Assembly (NCBI RefSeq): GCF_003463825.1
Contig: NZ_QSDY01000014.1
Location: forward strand, 1-35,343
Direction of reading: 5' to 3'
DNA: 35,343 bases
From: Veillonella sp. AM51-8BH
GTDB taxonomy: Bacteria > Bacillota > Negativicutes > Veillonellales > Veillonellaceae
Shown here: positions 30,897 to 35,343 of the stretch, piece after piece
How positions within the stretch are numbered: position 1 is the first letter of the stretch
How the letters are laid out: each line of letters begins with the position of its first letter
Position numbers and translations under genes: made by a program
The notes under the pieces: model-generated
What the model was told of the DNA's origin: nothing
Database searches by the model: none
The model's input: only the letters and a program-made list of their open reading frames with translations

Positions 30897-32192
30897 ATGT
30901 CTGTAAAAGATTTCGTACAACAACGCCGCGATGATTTTATCGCTATGCGTCGTGATTTTCATATGTATCCAGAGCCAGCCTGGCTCGAATATCGTTCGGC
31001 TGCTAAAGTAGCTGAAAAGCTAATTGCCTTGGGTTATAATGTGGCACTCGGCGCAGATGTACTCGATTTAGACTCTCGTATGGGCTTACCTAGCGAAGAG
31101 GCTATGAAAGCAGCCATGGCTCGTGCTATGGATGAAGGTGCTGATCCTGAGCTCGTAGAAAAAATGGGCTATGGTAAGACAGCTATCGTAGCTACAATGA
31201 AGTTCAGTGATGATGGTCCTGTTGTGGCGTTCCGTGCAGATATGGATTCCAATGATGTTATCGAATCTAAAGCATCTAACCATATTCCTGCTAAGACAGG
31301 TTTCCGTTCTCGCCATGATAAAGCGATGCATGCTTGTGGTCATGATACACATATGACAATGGGTCTTGGCCTTGCAGAATATATAGCCACACATAAGGAT
31401 GGATTAAAGGGTACTATTAAACTTATCTTCCAACCTGCTGAGGAAGGTGTACGTGGCGCTAAAGCGATGGTAGAGGCTGGCGTAGTAGACGACGTAGATT
31501 TGATGTTTGGTATGCACATTGGCTTTAATGAAAATCTATCTAATTGCCTTGCTTGTAGTGACCATGGATTCCTGGCGACTACGAAACTTGATGCTGTGTT
31601 CCACGGCTATTCTTCCCATGCCGGTGGCTCTCCAGAAAAAGCACAAAATGCCATGCTTGCAGGCTGTACAGCAGTTATTAACTTACAAGCCATTGCGCGC
31701 CACAGCCAAGGTGCTTCTCGTATGAATGTAGGTGTTTTTGAAAGTGGTACAGGTCGCAATGTTACACCTGATGTAGCTGTTCTTAAATTAGAAACTCGTG
31801 GCGCCACCACAGAAATCAATGACTACATGATTGAACGCACTAAAACTATTATTAAAGGTGCCGCAGAAATGCATGACTGTACATTTGAAATTACAAAACA
31901 AGGTGAAACACCAGCAGGTCGTATCAGCGATGATTTAGCTCGCGAAGTACAATCCATCATTGAACCATTGGGTATCTTTAAAGAGGTGCCATTTGATTAT
32001 AGCGGCGGCGGTAGTGAAGACTGCGCTTACTTCTTGAACCGTGTAATCGATCGTGGTGGTCGAGCAACATATATGGTATTAGGCTCTGCTATTAAAGCAC
32101 CTCATCATAATCCATTATTTGATATCGATGAAGAAGATATGCTAAACGGTATTGTTGCATTAGGTACAATTGCAACTCACTATTTAAAATAG
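30897..32192 (+). CDS. M20 family amidohydrolase, AbgA-like
   Basis: The 431 residues follow E. coli AbgA (p-aminobenzoyl-glutamate hydrolase subunit A) closely in the parts I can recall: RRDFHMYPEPAWLEYRSA, DLDSRMGLPSE, MHACGHDTHMTMGLGLA (metal-binding His/Asp), LIFQPAEEGVRGAKAMV, SRMNVGVFESGTGRNVTPDV and the C-terminal HHNPLFDIDE. It should be a dizinc cytoplasmic amidase cleaving an acyl- or aroyl-amino acid. E. coli AbgA works with AbgB, but no AbgB is present; the next gene is a different M20 type. The exact substrate is therefore uncertain. Confidence 0.88.
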   Translation: MSVKDFVQQRRDDFIAMRRDFHMYPEPAWLEYRSAAKVAEKLIALGYNVALGADVLDLDSRMGLPSEEAMKAAMARAMDEGADPELVEKMGYGKTAIVATMKFSDDGPVVAFRADMDSNDVIESKASNHIPAKTGFRSRHDKAMHACGHDTHMTMGLGLAEYIATHKDGLKGTIKLIFQPAEEGVRGAKAMVEAGVVDDVDLMFGMHIGFNENLSNCLACSDHGFLATTKLDAVFHGYSSHAGGSPEKAQNAMLAGCTAVINLQAIARHSQGASRMNVGVFESGTGRNVTPDVAVLKLETRGATTEINDYMIERTKTIIKGAAEMHDCTFEITKQGETPAGRISDDLAREVQSIIEPLGIFKEVPFDYSGGGSEDCAYFLNRVIDRGGRATYMVLGSAIKAPHHNPLFDIDEEDMLNGIVALGTIATHYLK

Positions 32193-32324
32193 GATATATT
32201 GGTTGAGATATTGTGATGTATACATCTAAACTATAGGTATATAACTATATAGATGTATGGATCGAAATATGTATAGTGTGCTATATATTAAATCTAATAT
32301 GAGTATTAGATTGTGAGGTGTTAT

Positions 32325-33569
32325 ATGATTCAACGAGAGCGTTTAGCTAAAGATTTTGAGGCTATGGCACAGTTGACTGCACCTGGTGAAGGCATTAATC
32401 GCCTAGCTTTCACCGATGCAGACTGGAAGGGGCGTCAGTATATCATTGACCGTATGACTGATGCGGGCTTGACTGTTGAAATAGATGATTTCGGTAATGT
32501 TATAGGCTATAAAGTTGGCAAAAAGCCTGAGTTGCCGATTGTCATGGTTGGCTCTCATACGGACAGCGTACCTAATGGGGGCAACTACGATGGTGTTGTA
32601 GGCATATTGTCGGCTATCGAAACGGTTCGCAGTATGACAGATGATGGTTTTGAACATGACCATACCATTGCCGTAGTGGACTTTATGTGTGAAGAGTCTA
32701 GTCGCTTTGGAGCTGCTACATTAGGCAGTAAAGCTATGCGTGGTGAATTGACATTGCAAGATTTACAACGCTTAGTCGATAAACAAGGCACGTCCTTGTA
32801 TGATGCGTTGAAAGAACGTAATTTAAATCCCGATGCTATTGAGCATATGGAATATAAACGACCTGTAAAGTCTTTCACAGAAATTCATATCGAACAGGGT
32901 AAGGTGCTAGAGCACGAAGCAAAACCCATCGGTGTTGTAACTGGTATTGCCGCACCAGAGCGGTTCTATGTAACCATCCGTGGCAATGCGGACCATAGTG
33001 GTGCAACCCCAATGAATTTGCGCCATGATGCGTTATGTGGGGCTTCAAAAATCATCCTCGGTATTGAGGAGATTGCATCCATGCAAGAGGAGCCTCCAGT
33101 GGTGGGCACAGTCGGTGTTGTTGAGGTAACACCGGGTGCGATGAACGTTATCCCTGGAGCGGTTAAGCTAGGTGTAGATATTCGCAGTATTTCTAAGGTA
33201 GCTCGTGATTCTGTAGTTACTCTCATTAAGGAATTTATTGATGTTATTGCAGAAAAACGAGGCTTATCCTATACGATTGAGCCTATCGCACAGGATCATC
33301 CTGTAGCGATGCATCCGGCCATGATTCGAGAAATCGAAGAGGCTGTTAAGTCTGTAGGTGTAGACTATATGACCATGCCAAGCGGTGCTGGTCATGATGC
33401 TATGCATTGGGCTGATGATGTTCCAACGGGGATGATTTTTATCCCATGTCGCGAAGGTATCAGCCATAATCCGGCTGAATTTGCGAAAATGGATGACATC
33501 GTTACGGGCGCTAAGGTATTGGATACAGTACTTAGAAAACTTAGCTTAGAGAGTACAAAACTCAATTAG
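32325..33569 (+). CDS. M20 family hydrolase, N-carbamoyl-amino acid hydrolase/allantoate amidohydrolase type
   Basis: ATG 32325 has TGAGGTG upstream (32314-32320). The 414 residues show the HyuC/AllC metal sites: GSHTDSVPNGGNYDGVVG (about 68-85), EESSRFGAATLGSKAMRG (about 121-138), IHIEQGKVLEHEAKPIG, RGNADHSGATPMNLRHDA in the dimerisation domain, and GAGHDAMHWA with ISHNPAEF near the end. Such enzymes remove carbamoyl or ureido groups from amino acids. A perfect 9-bp hairpin (AATCTAATA at 32291-32299 with 32304-32312) sits just before the ribosome binding site. The 132-nt gap from the AbgA-like gene has no T-tract, so the two are likely co-transcribed. Confidence 0.9.
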   Translation: MIQRERLAKDFEAMAQLTAPGEGINRLAFTDADWKGRQYIIDRMTDAGLTVEIDDFGNVIGYKVGKKPELPIVMVGSHTDSVPNGGNYDGVVGILSAIETVRSMTDDGFEHDHTIAVVDFMCEESSRFGAATLGSKAMRGELTLQDLQRLVDKQGTSLYDALKERNLNPDAIEHMEYKRPVKSFTEIHIEQGKVLEHEAKPIGVVTGIAAPERFYVTIRGNADHSGATPMNLRHDALCGASKIILGIEEIASMQEEPPVVGTVGVVEVTPGAMNVIPGAVKLGVDIRSISKVARDSVVTLIKEFIDVIAEKRGLSYTIEPIAQDHPVAMHPAMIREIEEAVKSVGVDYMTMPSGAGHDAMHWADDVPTGMIFIPCREGISHNPAEFAKMDDIVTGAKVLDTVLRKLSLESTKLN

Positions 33570-33656
33570 GTTGAGCACTGTGATATATTGTATGTAGATA
33601 TAATGTAGCAGGATGTGTGTTACTAGGTAAGACATTATATTGTACGTAGTTAGAAG

Positions 33657-33709
33657 GGGTATTCCGTAATAGAATGGTAGTGAATATTTTTCATTTATTG
33701 GGAATACCC
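33657..33709 (+). promoter_or_regulatory. Stem-loop before the DcuC-like gene
   Basis: GGGTATTCC (33657-33665) pairs with GGAATACCC (33701-33709) around a 35-nt loop, ending about 5 nt before the GGAGAG of the next gene. A second inverted repeat (ATATAATGT at 33598-33606 with ACATTATAT at 33632-33640) and a near-direct repeat (ATATTGTATGTAG at 33584, ATATTGTACGTAG at 33638) lie upstream. Structure next to a ribosome binding site may tune translation; no riboswitch class was recognised. Confidence 0.5.
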
Positions 33710-33723
33710 GGATTGGAGAGATT

Positions 33724-34977
33724 ATGGTTATTGCTGGTATTGTTATTGTAGTGGCGACGTTTATCGCTATTATTAAGCAGTTTGAAACGCGGCTCGTTCT
33801 ATTGTTGTCGGGCTTGTTAATGTGCTTTATTGGTGGGCAGCTTAGTGCTGGTACGACAGCCTTTGTAAAAGAACTTACAAACCCAGGTCTTGTACCAACT
33901 ATTTGTACAGTGCTTGGTTTTAGTTATGTTATGGAATATACAAAATGTACAGAGCACATGGTATATTTCATTTCTGCAGGCCTTAAAAAGATGACTAAAA
34001 TCATCATTCCTGGTGCTGTTATTATTACATTCTTGATCAATATTGCGTTGCCTACTGCAGCGGGCTGTGCAGCTGCTGTAGGCGCATTATTAATTCCTGC
34101 TCTTATTCGTTCTGGTGTGCATCCTGCAATGGCAGGTTCTGCCATTTTCTTAGGTACTTGGGGTAGTGCATTGAGCCCAGGCCTTATGTTTAATCCGCAA
34201 GTAGCACAACTAGCCGGTGAAGACGTAATGACCGTTATTGCGAGCTTCTCTATGCAAGCCATTATTGGTATTGTAGTAGCAGCTATCTTGCTCAATATCG
34301 TAGCTATCGTTAAGAAGGAACATACAGGATATGTATTGAAAGATGCTAACGAAGAAGAAGGCAAAGAATTCAAGGTAAATTACTTTTATGCTATCATCCC
34401 AATCATTCCGCTTGTATTACTCGTACTTGGTAGTAAACAAGTAGCAGTGATTCCAGAGATTTCCGTTCCTGTGTCCATGTTAATTGGTACGGCGATTGGT
34501 ATTATTGCAGTACGACCTAATGTAACAGATGCAGTTAAGAAATTCTTCCGTGGTACTGGCGATGGCATGTGTGATGTTGTGGGACTTATGGCTGCGGCAG
34601 CATGCTTTACAGCAGGTATGCAGTACATCGGCCTTACAAGTGCACTTATTGATGGCATGAAGAACTCTCAACAAATCGCACAAATCGGTGCGGCTTTTGG
34701 ACCATTCTTATTAGCTGTTATTTCTGGTTCTGGTAATGCAGCAGCCCTTGCATTTAATGGTGCGGTAACACCTCATGCAGCAGACTTTGGGTATGGTATT
34801 ATGCAATTAGGCTCCATGGCTCAATTGGGTGCTGGCATTGGTCGTAGTATGAGTCCAGTAGCAGGTGCAGGTATTATTATTGCCGGTCTTGCTGGCATTA
34901 ACCCTATGGAAATGGCGAAACGTAATTCTGTACCATGTATTATTGCTACAGTAGTGATTATGCTATTGTTACTATAA
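33724..34977 (+). CDS. DcuC-like anaerobic C4-dicarboxylate transporter family protein
   Basis: The 417-residue protein has 10-12 hydrophobic segments with the small-residue motifs of the DcuC/ion-transporter superfamily: NIALPTAAGCAAAVGALLIP, FLGTWGSALSPGLMFNPQV, ISGSGNAAALAFNGAVTPHA and GRSMSPVAGAGIIIAGLAG. GGAGAG precedes the ATG. DcuC proteins move fumarate, succinate or related acids. Placed after two amino-acid-derivative hydrolases, this one may instead import their substrates, which is inference. It is the last gene of the group before a strong terminator. Confidence 0.85.
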   Translation: MVIAGIVIVVATFIAIIKQFETRLVLLLSGLLMCFIGGQLSAGTTAFVKELTNPGLVPTICTVLGFSYVMEYTKCTEHMVYFISAGLKKMTKIIIPGAVIITFLINIALPTAAGCAAAVGALLIPALIRSGVHPAMAGSAIFLGTWGSALSPGLMFNPQVAQLAGEDVMTVIASFSMQAIIGIVVAAILLNIVAIVKKEHTGYVLKDANEEEGKEFKVNYFYAIIPIIPLVLLVLGSKQVAVIPEISVPVSMLIGTAIGIIAVRPNVTDAVKKFFRGTGDGMCDVVGLMAAAACFTAGMQYIGLTSALIDGMKNSQQIAQIGAAFGPFLLAVISGSGNAAALAFNGAVTPHAADFGYGIMQLGSMAQLGAGIGRSMSPVAGAGIIIAGLAGINPMEMAKRNSVPCIIATVVIMLLLL

Positions 34978-35058
34978 TTGAATACTGATGTAGTTGGTCA
35001 ATTATAATTCAATAAAACATAGTTGTTCTAAGTCTCTAAATTTAAAACTTACAATAAA

Positions 35059-35097
35059 AGAACCCCATCATGATTGATATCATGATGGGGTTCTCTT
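35059..35097 (+). terminator. Terminator of the hydrolase-transporter group
   Basis: AGAACCCCATCATGAT (35059-35074) pairs with ATCATGATGGGGTTCT (35079-35094) around TGAT, followed by CTTTAT. It lies 81 nt after the transporter stop. Confidence 0.9.
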
Positions 35098-35185
35098 TAT
35101 ATTATTGTCTTTAGACTGGTTCGCGACGTAGTCGCGAATCATTAAACCACCCGCTATGCGGGTGCGGCAACGAAAGTTATACAAA

Positions 35186-35252
35186 AAAATCACCTTGCTT
35201 AAGTATAATGTAGGTGTTCAAGCCGCATTATATGCAAAAGAAAGGTGATTTT
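35186..35252 (+). promoter_or_regulatory. tnpA 5' UTR stem that hides the ribosome binding site
   Basis: AAAATCACCTT (35186-35196) is exactly complementary to AAGGTGATTTT (35242-35252), which contains the tnpA Shine-Dalgarno. Inside, TATAATG (35204-35210) pairs with CATTATA (35226-35232). Folding would block ribosome entry, as known for the IS200 tnpA leader. Confidence 0.7.
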
Positions 35253-35254
35253 AT

Positions 35255-35343
35255 ATGGCAACAAAGACACAGAGCCTTGCGCACACAAAATGGTTATGCA
35301 AATACCACATAGTATTTACACCTAAGTATAGACGTAAAGTTAT
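35255..35343 (+). CDS. tnpA: IS200/IS605 transposase TnpA (partial, runs off the window)
   Basis: The first 29 codons read MATKTQSLAHTKWLCKYHIV and then FTPKYRRKV, the conserved N-terminus of Y1 (HUH) transposases of the IS200/IS605 family (consensus YHIVFTPKYRRKV). The catalytic HUH motif and tyrosine lie beyond the end of the window, so completeness cannot be judged. AAGGTG precedes the ATG but is complementary to an upstream stretch of the leader. Confidence 0.92.
   Translation, partial: MATKTQSLAHTKWLCKYHIVFTPKYRRKV

Larger units (their letters stand above)
35118..35343 (+). mobile_element. Left end of an IS200/IS605-family insertion sequence
   Basis: Two compact hairpins, TTCGCGAC/GTCGCGAA (35120-35138, loop GTA) and CACCCGC/GCGGGTG (35148-35164, loop TAT), precede a tnpA start. 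This is the expected layout of an IS200/IS605 left end, where imperfect subterminal hairpins are recognised by the Y1 transposase as single strands. The exact outer boundary cannot be fixed because these elements lack terminal inverted repeats and target duplications and the right end lies outside the window. Confidence 0.8.

Noticed and set aside
33924..34373. 149-codon minus-strand open frame inside the DcuC-like gene
   Set aside because: Antisense shadow of a strongly patterned membrane protein; no independent support.

Overview
The window looks like a chromosomal segment of a Veillonella-type bacterium (Negativicutes: diderm Firmicutes, about 40% GC). The reasons are a histidine operon with a HisZ-HisG fusion, an AsmA-like envelope protein and an SLH/OmpM-like secreted protein (diderm traits) alongside strong Firmicute-style ribosome binding sites, and a HydE hydrogenase maturase. 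Genus assignment is inference from gene content; no database search was run.

Layout. (1) 1-8612: a complete-looking histidine cluster, order hisZ-hisG (fused, but broken by a 1-nt frameshift), hisD, hisB, hisA, hisF, hisI, hisE, hisC, hisH, then an internally deleted second hisF remnant and a terminator. No histidinol-phosphate phosphatase is in the cluster. (2) 8661-12613: carbon-starvation/pyruvate transporter CstA, then an ammonium transporter plus PII pair whose leader carries an intrinsic terminator. (3) 12614-16158: a nested inverted-repeat element, an AsmA-like protein, a small secreted protein of unknown function, and a convergent copper-amine-oxidase-N-domain secreted protein. (4) 16159-19437: queF, a membrane protein of unknown function, and cysK and cysE for cysteine synthesis. 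(5) 19468-21868: tRNA-Ser(GCU), a short SLH/OmpM-like envelope protein and an Nramp metal transporter. (6) 21869-25375: an unknown 200-residue protein, yaaA and hydE in an overlapping run, then a Yip1-like membrane protein. (7) 25437-30304: an EF-G-like GTPase, a YhcH-family protein and two tandem EamA transporters. (8) 30316-30761, minus strand: wreck of a Fic/antitoxin module. (9) 30831-35094: an AbgA-like M20 hydrolase, a HyuC/AllC-like hydrolase and a DcuC-like transporter, probably one catabolic group. (10) 35118-end: left end of an IS200/IS605 element with the start of tnpA.

Most of the window is conserved metabolism. The unusual points are the fused and frameshifted hisZG, the hisF remnant beside hisH, one palindrome shared by the his and amt promoters, terminator-bearing leaders before amt and cysK, the four-hairpin palindromic element at 12663-12816, the barrel-less OmpM-like protein, and the broken Fic module. 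I found no CRISPR array, prophage or obvious new defence system.
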